Origin: Planctomycetaceae bacterium
GTDB lineage: Bacteria; Planctomycetota; Planctomycetia; Planctomycetales; Planctomycetaceae
Length of the DNA: 14,544 bases
Assembly: GCA_020426425.1 (NCBI GenBank)
Contig: JAGQQB010000037.1
Coordinates: 1 to 14,544, forward strand
Direction: 5' to 3'
This document shows, piece after piece, positions 1 to 6,164 of this stretch. Under the pieces are notes generated by a model. That model did not search any database. It was given only the letters and a program-made list of their open reading frames with translations, and was not told the origin of the DNA. Positions within the stretch are counted from its first letter, which is position 1, and every line of letters starts with the position of its first letter. Made by a program: the position numbers and the translations under genes.

Positions 1-203
1 ATGTGCTCCCCTGGTCGCATTGGAATCGGCCTCACGGCCCTGACGAGCGGGTGCAAAAGGTCACCGCTAATCTGTTGCAGCGAGCCATTCATCCACGCGA
101 CTGAATGCGATGCAGGATCGATGTCCCGCTGCGGCAAGGCGTTCAGCGAACGTTCGTCGTAATTGCATGCATTTGAAACGCTAAGGTGTCACAGTGGAAC
201 AAC

Positions 204-226
204 GTAGCTCGGCGGTCTCCGCCGAG
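204..226 (+). repeat. REP-like palindrome, forward copy
   Basis: GTAG (204-207) is followed directly by a perfect 8-bp hairpin, ctcggcgg / ccgccgag, with a TCT loop. A GTAG tetranucleotide at the foot of a GC-rich palindrome is the known layout of REP sequences mobilised by REP-associated tyrosine transposases (RAYTs). A second copy lies in opposite orientation at 292-314. A 10-bp palindrome, AGTGCGCACT, follows at 227-236. No RAYT gene is present in the window. Confidence 0.6.
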
Positions 227-291
227 AGTGCGCACTGCCTTCGGTGTTCGCGGGAAATGCTCGTGTGATTGCTCTGTCCTTTTTGCTGAGT

Positions 292-314
292 CTCGACCGG
301 GACGGTCGAGCTAC
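292..314 (-). repeat. REP-like palindrome, inverted copy
   Basis: The arms ctcgaccg (292-299) and cggtcgag (303-310) form a perfect 8-bp hairpin with a GGA loop, followed by CTAC (311-314), which is GTAG on the minus strand. Compared with the 204-226 copy, two stem pairs differ and in both cases both partners have changed, so pairing is kept. The two copies point away from a 65-base centre, like a BIME (paired REP) unit. Confidence 0.6.
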
Positions 315-563
315 GATTCTCAAACCGCCAACGCGAGAGCCCGCGACGGTTGAGTTGGTTGAGCCCTTCTGAATTCAGATTCTGGCAATCCGCGAAGAAT
401 CTGTCCGGGGGCTGCCGATTCCGGCAACTCCCTTTGTACAACTTCTGCAAAACCGCCTCTGGAGAAAACGCGTTTCGCGCGTAGAATCGTGCGACGTGCT
501 CACGCCGAGCAACGACGAACTACGGATGATTTCCAGTGGAGTGATCTGGTCGGAATGAAGAAC

Positions 564-569
564 GAGGAG
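564..569 (+). promoter_or_regulatory. Ribosome binding site of the HtrA gene
   Basis: GAGGAG lies six bases before the ATG at 576. This supports 576 over the in-frame ATG at 555 and over the far upstream end of the open frame at 489. Confidence 0.65.
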
Positions 570-575
570 TCTGAA

Positions 576-2117
576 ATGAAATCCTGGAACACCTGGACTG
601 CGGTCTCTCGCAGCCGCGGTTGGTTGTTGGCGTTTGCTGGCGGTCTTTGCCTGGGGGCTGGCGCGATCGCCGTTTCGCAACAACAGCCCGCACCGAAACT
701 CGCACCTGCGCCGTTGCATACGCCCAACGATCTGTCGACGGCGTTTCGCGTTGTGAGCGAACATGCCTTGCCATCGGTCGTGTCGATCACCGCTCAGACC
801 GAAGCGAAAGAAGTCGCCGTGGAAGGGGGCGGTGGACAGCAGCTCTCGCCGCTCGAGGAACAGATGTTCCGTCAGTTCTTTGGCAACGATCCGCAGTTCG
901 AACGCTTCTTCGGTGGTGAAGGGGGCATGCGCCGACAGGTCCCACGTCAGGAAGGGGCCGGGTCCGGCTTCATCGTCGATGCCTCGGGAATCATTCTGAC
1001 GAACAGCCATGTTGTCGAAGGCGCCGATCGTGTGACCGTACAATTGCAGGATGGTCGTGAGATCGATGCGGAGAGCTGGCATTTCGATCCACGCACCGAT
1101 GTTGCTGTCGTACGGATCAAGATAGACGAACCACTGCCTGCGATCACATTGGGCGACAGCGACCCGATGCAAGTCGGCGATTGGGTGCTGGCGCTGGGGA
1201 ACCCGTTCAGTGTCGGCACGACGGTGACCGCCGGGATCATCTCTGCGGTGGGCCGTGGCCCTGGCATCAATGAACGGGAGAACTACCTGCAAACCGACGC
1301 CGCCGTGAATCCCGGCAACAGCGGCGGACCGCTCGTGAATCTCAATGGAGATGTGGTCGGAATCAACACGGCCATCTCCACGCGCAGCGGCGGCTACGAT
1401 GGCATCAGCTTCGCGATTCCCTCCAACATGGTGCGCTGGGTTGCGGATCAGTTGATCGAGAAGGGACGCGTCGAACGCTCGTATCTGGGTGTGAAGCTCC
1501 AGCCGATGTCCGCCGAGATTCGGCGTCAACTCGGTGTCGATTCCACGCTCGGCGCGCTCGTGAATGAAGTCTTCCCGGACACCCCGGCCGCGAAGGCTGG
1601 TCTGGAAGTTGGGGATGTCATCCTCAAGTTCGAAAACGCGGATGTCGCCGATCAGGCGGATCTCGTGAGTCAGGTGGAACAGTCGGCGCCGGGCAAGAGC
1701 TATCGCCTGACCGTGCTGCGGGCTGGACAGACGAAGATTGTGCCGGTCACTCTGGAGTCGATGCCGAGCGACTACACCCCGGCGATGCAGCGGCTCAACG
1801 CGGAGTCGAAAGCCGCCGATCCCGAGCAGACCGAACTGGGCAAACTGGGGATTGAAGTCTCCGGTCTGACCCCGGAACTGGCCCAGCGACTGGGAGTGGA
1901 TGAGGAGACGACCGGCGTCGTGGTGCGCGGCGTGAAACCGGGGAGCCCGGCTGATCGGTCGGGCCTGATTCCTGGCGACATCATTCAGCGGGTGGGGACT
2001 GAATCCGTTAATTCCGTCGACGAGTTTGGCAAGGTCGTTGAATCTGCTGACCTTGGCAAAGGCTTGCTGATGTATCTGCGCCGAGGGAATGGAAATGCGT
2101 TTGTCGTCGTGAAGTAG
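576..2117 (+). CDS. htrA: HtrA/DegP-family serine endoprotease with two PDZ domains
   Basis: This is a periplasmic or membrane-tethered trypsin-like protease of the DegP/DegQ type, which degrades or refolds damaged envelope proteins. The start at 576 is chosen from the GAGGAG site and gives 513 residues, a usual length for a two-PDZ HtrA. Residues 16-33 form a hydrophobic signal peptide or anchor. The catalytic triad is visible: His145 in TNSHVV, Asp175 in DPRTDVAVV and Ser249 in GNSGGPL. Residues about 85-120 are Gly- and Phe-rich, like the LA loop of DegP. PDZ1 spans about 303-392, starting at YLGV, and PDZ2 about 424-513. The gene stands alone on its strand and converges with the phosphatase gene downstream. 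Family and activity are near certain; the choice between cleaved export and membrane anchoring is not settled by sequence. Confidence 0.95.
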   Translation: MKSWNTWTAVSRSRGWLLAFAGGLCLGAGAIAVSQQQPAPKLAPAPLHTPNDLSTAFRVVSEHALPSVVSITAQTEAKEVAVEGGGGQQLSPLEEQMFRQFFGNDPQFERFFGGEGGMRRQVPRQEGAGSGFIVDASGIILTNSHVVEGADRVTVQLQDGREIDAESWHFDPRTDVAVVRIKIDEPLPAITLGDSDPMQVGDWVLALGNPFSVGTTVTAGIISAVGRGPGINERENYLQTDAAVNPGNSGGPLVNLNGDVVGINTAISTRSGGYDGISFAIPSNMVRWVADQLIEKGRVERSYLGVKLQPMSAEIRRQLGVDSTLGALVNEVFPDTPAAKAGLEVGDVILKFENADVADQADLVSQVEQSAPGKSYRLTVLRAGQTKIVPVTLESMPSDYTPAMQRLNAESKAADPEQTELGKLGIEVSGLTPELAQRLGVDEETTGVVVRGVKPGSPADRSGLIPGDIIQRVGTESVNSVDEFGKVVESADLGKGLLMYLRRGNGNAFVVVK

Positions 2118-2161
2118 TCAGCGAACGAATCAACGCGGACGAGAAGAGAACGCCCTGCGAT

Positions 2162-2195
2162 ACCGAGGCATCGGGAGCAATCCTGGTGCCTCGGT
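2162..2195. terminator. Bidirectional hairpin terminator between convergent genes
   Basis: The arms at 2162-2176 and 2181-2195 pair over 15 bp, with two G-T wobbles, and close on a GCAA (GNRA-type) tetraloop at 2177-2180. The outer 9 bp, ACCGAGGCA with TGCCTCGGT, are perfect. The hairpin lies 45 bases after the protease stop codon and 87 bases after the phosphatase stop codon, so it can serve both genes. The following bases (ttcattcttgg) are only moderately T-rich, so intrinsic termination is likely but not certain. Confidence 0.7.
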
Positions 2196-2281
2196 TCATT
2201 CTTGGCGGACCGTTCGGTGGGCTGGCCACAAATCCGGATTCTTCATGGACGGAGTTGGTGAATCATCCGGGCTGAGCTGTC

Positions 2282-3871
2282 CTACAGCTGCGAACTTGGC
2301 TGCGACGCTTCTGCCTGAGTCTGCGTGCGCAGCAGCAGTTGCCTTCCGAAGACCGATTCAAAGAACGAACGGGCCGATGGCAGCGCCAACTGTTCGACAG
2401 CGACGTCATCGACATCGGGGACTGACAGGATGAGTCGGTTGCGAATGCGCAGACATTCGATGCGCTGAATCCGCTGCGCGCGTGAGGCGTCCAGTGCGAC
2501 CGCAATCCGCAGCAACACGGCGAGTTTGCTCACCAGGACACGGCGTTCGCGATCGAGCGTGCTGTAGACAGGATGGCTCGGCTTGGGCAGGGCGCGGCGA
2601 TGATACCGTGTGACCAGGGCCACCAGTTGCACCTCATCGGCGGTGAGTCCGAACAACTCACTGTTCATAATGATGTACATCGAGTGTTTGTGAATGCTGG
2701 ACTGATTAATAAACCCGCCCGCTTCATGGAGCAGAGCCGCGACGTACAGCAGCGTCTCGTCGCGCGCCTCCATTTGATGTTCCGGCTGCAGCTCCCGAAA
2801 CAGCGTCCGGCTGAGATCGGCAACATGCCCCGCATGATCCTCATCAACATGATATTTGCGTGCCAACTCCCAGGCAGACCGGATGATCTGCCGATGGAAA
2901 TCATCGCTCCAGGCGCGCCCCTCGCCCATCTCGCGAATCAGGCCATCACGCAGATTGGCGGCGGAGACGAGCAGTCGGTCGGACTGAATCAACTCGGCAA
3001 GCTTTTGATACACCAGCAGTGATGGTCCGAGCGTTGCTGCTTCGGCAAACGAAATCTGAAACTCCTCGACCAGCTCTTCCTCCGAAAGCGCGAAGGCGCG
3101 ATCGACCAGTTGGGCCAGCTCGGCCAATGGGATCTCGGCGAGTGTATCGGCTTCCGGAGCCTGTCCGAGAAGTTCACGGGCGGCCAGACGCATGTCACTG
3201 CCGACGGCGACCAGATTCATCTGACGTCCCTGCGGCAACAGCTCCGCGACCGGTTCGAGCAGGCTTTGGATCTCCGCTTCCAGGACCTTGCGCAGCCTGC
3301 TGCGGGCGACCTGGAACGTGGAAATCGTCTGCTGCAAACGCAACACACCCAGCCGCAGGGTTTGAGTGAAGGCGACGTTGCCCTGGTCGAGCATCAACAA
3401 TTCCGTGCTGCCGCCGCTCACTTCAACAATCAGCGACATCGCCTGCGATAACGTGCGCTGCGCCCGAAGCAGCGGCTGAATGCTGCGGTAGGTCACCCGG
3501 TGAACTTCGGCGACATCGATTGGCTCGACTGACAGCCCCGTCGCGACATAGATGCGGTCGATGAACGCCAACCGATTCGTCGCTTCCCGCACCGCGCTGG
3601 TGGCCACAATGCGGACGTCTTCTGGGCGAATAATATGATACTCCCGCAGCTTGTCCCGGTAGTCCCGCAGAATGCGCACACACACTTCAATCGTCCGGCG
3701 ACTGATCTCCCCCGAAGAAAACGTATCACGACCCAAATCCACCGCCTGCGACAGCATCTCCAGCGTCCGCACACCAAACGAACCAACCTCGGCGATCTGC
3801 ATCCTGATCGAAGTCGTGCCGACATCAATCACAGCCACGGTACGCGAAGGGATGGACGTGTCGGTGGACAT
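2282..3871 (-). CDS. Ppx/GppA-family phosphatase with C-terminal HD-type domain
   Basis: Ppx/GppA proteins hydrolyse polyphosphate or pppGpp in the cytoplasm and link phosphate storage to the stringent response. With the ATG at 3871 the protein has 529 residues, close to the E. coli two-domain enzymes. The ASKHA ATPase-fold N-terminus shows IDVGTTSIRM (15-24), ATSAVREATN (90-99) and VEVSGGSTE (149-157). LRDGLIREM (307-315) closes the phosphatase part. The C-terminal HD-like domain shows LLHEAGGFI (380-388) and HKHSMYI (394-400), as in Ppx. An in-frame TTG at 3910 would add 13 residues; neither start has a clear ribosome binding site. The catalytic motifs deviate from the consensus (see findings), so substrate, polyphosphate or pppGpp, is undecided. 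The gene is monocistronic, opposite the protease gene. Confidence 0.9.
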   Translation of the reverse strand: MSTDTSIPSRTVAVIDVGTTSIRMQIAEVGSFGVRTLEMLSQAVDLGRDTFSSGEISRRTIEVCVRILRDYRDKLREYHIIRPEDVRIVATSAVREATNRLAFIDRIYVATGLSVEPIDVAEVHRVTYRSIQPLLRAQRTLSQAMSLIVEVSGGSTELLMLDQGNVAFTQTLRLGVLRLQQTISTFQVARSRLRKVLEAEIQSLLEPVAELLPQGRQMNLVAVGSDMRLAARELLGQAPEADTLAEIPLAELAQLVDRAFALSEEELVEEFQISFAEAATLGPSLLVYQKLAELIQSDRLLVSAANLRDGLIREMGEGRAWSDDFHRQIIRSAWELARKYHVDEDHAGHVADLSRTLFRELQPEHQMEARDETLLYVAALLHEAGGFINQSSIHKHSMYIIMNSELFGLTADEVQLVALVTRYHRRALPKPSHPVYSTLDRERRVLVSKLAVLLRIAVALDASRAQRIQRIECLRIRNRLILSVPDVDDVAVEQLALPSARSFFESVFGRQLLLRTQTQAEASQPSSQL

Positions 3872-4235
3872 GGGACAACTGCGAAGCTTTGAAGAGGATG
3901 GGGCAATCAACTCTTCATTCTCGTGACCTCAGCCGCCCACGGCAACAGCACGCTGACCCGCATTGGGTCCACAGATGCGTCTGAAGCATGTTGGTCAGAA
4001 CCGCCGCTTCGAGCGACGGCGAGGTTCAGCTGATCACACCGGGAACATCGTAGGCTGGAGTCAACGTCACTCATCCCGCTCCTCGATTCTCCAACGGTCA
4101 AAGTTGCAGGATGCCTCACGACGCACCATGGTTTGAAGTGGACCCTGGCTTTCGGACCAGTGCTTAAGGTGGACAGTGTTCTGGTTTTGGGGAGCTGCGC
4201 GAGGTTTGTATTGTGGCGTCATCGGGAGGTGAATG
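3872..4235. other. Spacer between the phosphatase gene and the IS remnant
   Basis: This stretch holds the upstream region of the phosphatase gene on the minus strand and, from about 4134, the probable left end of an insertion sequence. Two related motifs, tgaagtggac (4134-4143) and ttaaggtggac further on, precede the transposase frame. The open frames on the minus strand here have no recognisable motif. I see no RNA gene. Confidence 0.4.
4225..4229 (+). promoter_or_regulatory. Ribosome binding site of the OrfA frame
   Basis: GGAGG lies six bases before the second ATG (4236) and only three before the first (4233), which favours 4236 as the real start. Confidence 0.55.
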
Positions 4236-4478
4236 ATGGCGCGGAGTCGACGTCGATTTGACGCGCAGTTCAAGGCAAAGCTGGCCTTGGAGGCCATTCG
4301 TGAATTGAAGACGATTGCGGAGATTGCCAAGCAGTTCAGAGTGCATCCCAGCCAAGTGACGACCTGGAAGAAGCAGTTGCTCGGCGGGGCCGAGCTGGCG
4401 TTTGAGAGCGGATTGATCTCCTCAAAGAAGAAGGACGACGATCCCGAGGCATCTGAGCTGTCTGAGCAGATCGGTTGA
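4236..4478 (+). CDS. IS3-family transposase OrfA, probably truncated
   Basis: This 80-residue protein has the N-terminal helix-turn-helix of IS3/IS911 OrfA (HTH_Tnp_1, transposase_8 type). The opening RRRFDAQFKAKLALEAIREL and then IAEIAKQFRVHPSQVTTWKKQLL are typical. OrfA binds the ends of the element and is normally fused to the DDE integrase OrfB by a -1 frameshift. Here the frame stops directly after SELSEQIG, the point where the family's leucine zipper (usually EQIGRLKVELxWLKKK) should continue. None of the reading frames after it carries an OrfB or a DDE motif. The product may still bind DNA but cannot transpose alone. The ATG at 4233 is an alternative start. Confidence 0.8.
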   Translation: MARSRRRFDAQFKAKLALEAIRELKTIAEIAKQFRVHPSQVTTWKKQLLGGAELAFESGLISSKKKDDDPEASELSEQIG

Positions 4479-4585
4479 CGCAGTCGACAGGAGCATGCTC
4501 CAAAACGGAAACCTCCACGGCCTGCGGCCCCCAACGGTCGCAAAGCAACCGGGGCCACCTGCGGCGGTGATCGTGACCATGGGTG

Positions 4586-4978
4586 CTATGGAGACTGTTT
4601 GGACACTCTGGCGACTTGATCGCTGGCTGCCGACTGGGCAAGTGCAAAGAGGCCTTCGCTGCTTGTGCGCAGAAAGTCTGGGGCGAACTGGCCGGTGCTT
4701 GTGAGTTCATCCAGGATCGCATGCAGCCGCTCGCGGTCTTCGCCCCGGCAGGCGAAGTAGGTGGTGTCTGGGGCGATTCCATTCACCCAGATGGCGACTG
4801 CAATGCCTCGGCTCTGCACCTCCCCCAACAACTGACAGGCTGATTCATCGGGCGGCAAGCCGTGCTCCACTGCCAGGCTGGTGGGATATGCGAAGAACGT
4901 CCACGGGCAGTGGCCTGATTTCATGTAGGCTGCAGCGTCGAAGAGTTGAGCGAAGTCGATCGTGGAGCGGCTGGTCAT
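4586..4978 (-). CDS. Uncharacterised 130-residue protein, coupled to the cation transporter
   Basis: I do not recognise this protein. Its ATG overlaps the transporter stop codon as ATGA (4975-4978), so it is almost certainly the second gene of the same transcript and translationally coupled. It starts MTSRSTIDFAQLF and has no signal peptide or membrane segment, so it should be cytoplasmic. Visible features are a GHCPWTFFAYP stretch near residues 22-32, an acidic-aliphatic middle (LPPDESACQLL) and a helix-prone part, REDRERLHAIL-like, near 80-90. It has a few Cys and His residues but no clear metal-site motif. The open frame continues far upstream through the transporter gene in another frame; that part is a shadow. 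A role in metal homeostasis is only a guess from position. Confidence 0.75.
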   Translation of the reverse strand: MTSRSTIDFAQLFDAAAYMKSGHCPWTFFAYPTSLAVEHGLPPDESACQLLGEVQSRGIAVAIWVNGIAPDTTYFACRGEDRERLHAILDELTSTGQFAPDFLRTSSEGLFALAQSAASDQVARVSKQSP

Positions 4979-5919
4979 GGAACGCTCTCCGGCTGGGGAT
5001 GCCTGCCCATTGCGCAGCTTCCCGCTTCGCAGCCGCTGAAGCCTTCGGTTTCGATTTGCAATGTCAAATGCTGGGTGCCGAAGCGTTCGGCGAGGAGGCG
5101 GTGCAAATCTTCCAGGAGCGGTTCGGCAGGTTGGTCGGGTTCGAGGACGATGTGAGCACTGAGCGAACGCAGGCCGGTCGCGATGGTCCAGATGTGCAGG
5201 CAGTGGATATCGCGGACGCCGGGAAGTTCTTTGATTGCCGCCGCGACTTCCGGGACCGGAACGTCGGCCGGGGCATGTTCCATCAGAATGCTGAGGGATT
5301 CCTGCACGAGGTTCCAGGAGGAGAAAATAATAATCAGACAGACCAGTAGCGAGGCGACGGGATCGGCCCAGGTCCATCCACAACACCAGACCAGAATCGC
5401 GGCGACGATGACGGCGACGCTCCCCAGCGTATCGCCCAGGACATGCAGCCAGGCACCGCGCATGTTGAGATCGTGCTGATGCCCCCCATGCAGAATGGAG
5501 AGGCTGAGCAGGTTCACGATCAGTCCACCAATGGCGATGCCGAACATTTGCGGACCGAGCACATCCTGAGAATGCTGTAGCCGCTCCCACGACTCCCGCA
5601 GAATGCCGCCAGCCACGAGCAGCAACAGTGCTCCGTTGACCAGGGCCCCGAGGATTTCCGCTCGGTGATAGCCGAACGTCCGCTGTCCTCCTGAGGGCTG
5701 GAGTCGCAACCGAGCGACCCACAGGCTTAGTCCCAGCGCGGCGAGATCGGAGAACATGTGCCCGGCATCGGCGAGCAGTGAGAGGGAGTTAGTCCACCAG
5801 CCGCCAATGAGTTCGGCCAGAAAGTACAGCGACACGAGCCCCATCGTCCACGTCAGCCGCCGCCGGTTCGCGTGACTGTGATCGTGAGCATGATCGTAAT
5901 GATGGGAACAGTGCGACAT
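4975..5919 (-). CDS. Cation diffusion facilitator, CzcD/ZitB-type Zn2+ efflux transporter
   Basis: This 314-residue inner-membrane protein should export Zn2+ (or Co2+/Cd2+) in exchange for protons. Six transmembrane segments are visible between about residues 24 and 202. The metal site of this subfamily is intact: H54xxxD58 in ADAGHMFSD (TM2) and H159xxxD163 in LHVLGD (TM5). The N-terminus is His-rich (HCSHHYDHAHDHSH) and the segment before TM5 carries HGGHQHD, both usual for Zn-transporting members. The cytoplasmic ferredoxin-like domain follows, with PGVRDIHCLHIWTIATG near 233-249. The C-terminal tail adds two cysteines (GCEAGSC), possibly a further metal ligand. The ATG at 5919 is the only sensible start for the His-rich N-terminus; no clear ribosome binding site precedes it. 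It heads a two-gene operon and is divergent from the PHP-domain gene. Confidence 0.93.
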   Translation of the reverse strand: MSHCSHHYDHAHDHSHANRRRLTWTMGLVSLYFLAELIGGWWTNSLSLLADAGHMFSDLAALGLSLWVARLRLQPSGGQRTFGYHRAEILGALVNGALLLLVAGGILRESWERLQHSQDVLGPQMFGIAIGGLIVNLLSLSILHGGHQHDLNMRGAWLHVLGDTLGSVAVIVAAILVWCCGWTWADPVASLLVCLIIIFSSWNLVQESLSILMEHAPADVPVPEVAAAIKELPGVRDIHCLHIWTIATGLRSLSAHIVLEPDQPAEPLLEDLHRLLAERFGTQHLTLQIETEGFSGCEAGSCAMGRHPQPESVP

Positions 5920-6002
5920 GGGCAGTTGGCGTTGAGTGTTGGCTGCAGTTTAGTTTGTATGCGACAGACGGACGAGATCGAGTTCGTTTTCAAGCACCAT
6001 TT

Positions 6003-6104
6003 GGCGAGCCGCAGTGCGTTAGCACGCGGACGTTCTGCGATGATCCGGGGCCTGACGGCCCTCGGCTCGCCAGCGGCGGGTGCGGAGAGCGCCCTCGGCT
6101 CGCC
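6003..6104. repeat. Compound palindromic intergenic element
   Basis: The outer arms GGCGAG (6003-6008) and CTCGCC (6066-6071) enclose two hairpins. The first is at 6009-6029: ccgc-(a)-gtgc, GTTA loop, gcacgcgg. The second is at 6045-6065: ccggggcc, TGAC loop, ggccc-(t)-cgg. Together they can fold as a three-way junction. The last 14 bases, GCCCTCGGCTCGCC (6058-6071), are repeated exactly at 6091-6104, as if half of a second copy followed. The element lies between two divergent genes and codes for nothing I can support. It looks like a dispersed genomic repeat. Confidence 0.6.
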
Positions 6105-6153
6105 GTTGCTCTCTCGACGCGGTATGCTGCTTACGCTACCTAAACTACCTCGT

Positions 6154-6157
6154 GGAG
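6154..6157 (+). promoter_or_regulatory. Ribosome binding site of the PHP-domain gene
   Basis: GGAG lies seven bases before the ATG at 6165 and decides for it over the TTG two codons upstream. Confidence 0.6.
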
Positions 6158-6164
6158 ATTGCTC

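Larger units (their letters stand above)
1..575. other. Spacer upstream of the protease gene, no convincing gene
   Basis: I see no gene with good coding character here. A frame starting with the first base stays open to a TAA at 160-162 (53 codons), and another frame is open from the edge to a TGA at 102-104. Either could be the tail of a gene lying outside the window, but both are too short to support. The clear content is a pair of inverted REP-like palindromes at 204-314, listed separately. A TAGAAT at 482-487 resembles a -10 element for the protease gene, but no good -35 element lies at the right distance, so the promoter is not established. Confidence 0.5.
4134..4562 (+). mobile_element. 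Internally deleted IS3-family element (proposed limits)
   Basis: A short IS3-type OrfA is present, but no OrfB integrase follows it. The sequence starting tgaagtggaccc at 4134 has an imperfect inverted counterpart at about 4535-4562. Read inward, the left end gives ggtccgaaagcc then gggtccactt on its complement; the right end reads ggtcgcaaagca, two or three extra bases, then ggggccacct. By eye the match is good apart from a small insertion. This would bound an element of about 430 bp that lost its OrfB. The limits are an inference, and no target-site duplication was confirmed. Confidence 0.35.

Noticed and set aside
1..162. Open frame of 53 codons from the window edge, and a second short frame ending at 104
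   Set aside because: Both are too short to judge and run off the edge. No motif or codon signal separates them from chance; either could be the tail of a gene outside the window.
375..1529. 384-codon open frame on the minus strand
   Set aside because: It lies antisense to the protease gene, whose catalytic motifs are clear. The predicted protein is rich in His, Arg and Asp with no fold signature, typical of a shadow frame at high GC.
4491..4502. 12-bp palindrome GGAGCATGCTCC after the OrfA stop codon
   Set aside because: It has no loop to form a terminator and no second copy that would make it an operator, so no role can be supported.
4979..5722. Upstream part of a 378-codon minus-strand frame
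   Set aside because: It overlaps the cation transporter in another frame and is Arg/Pro/Ala-rich. Only the last 130 codons, after the ATGA overlap, are kept as a gene.
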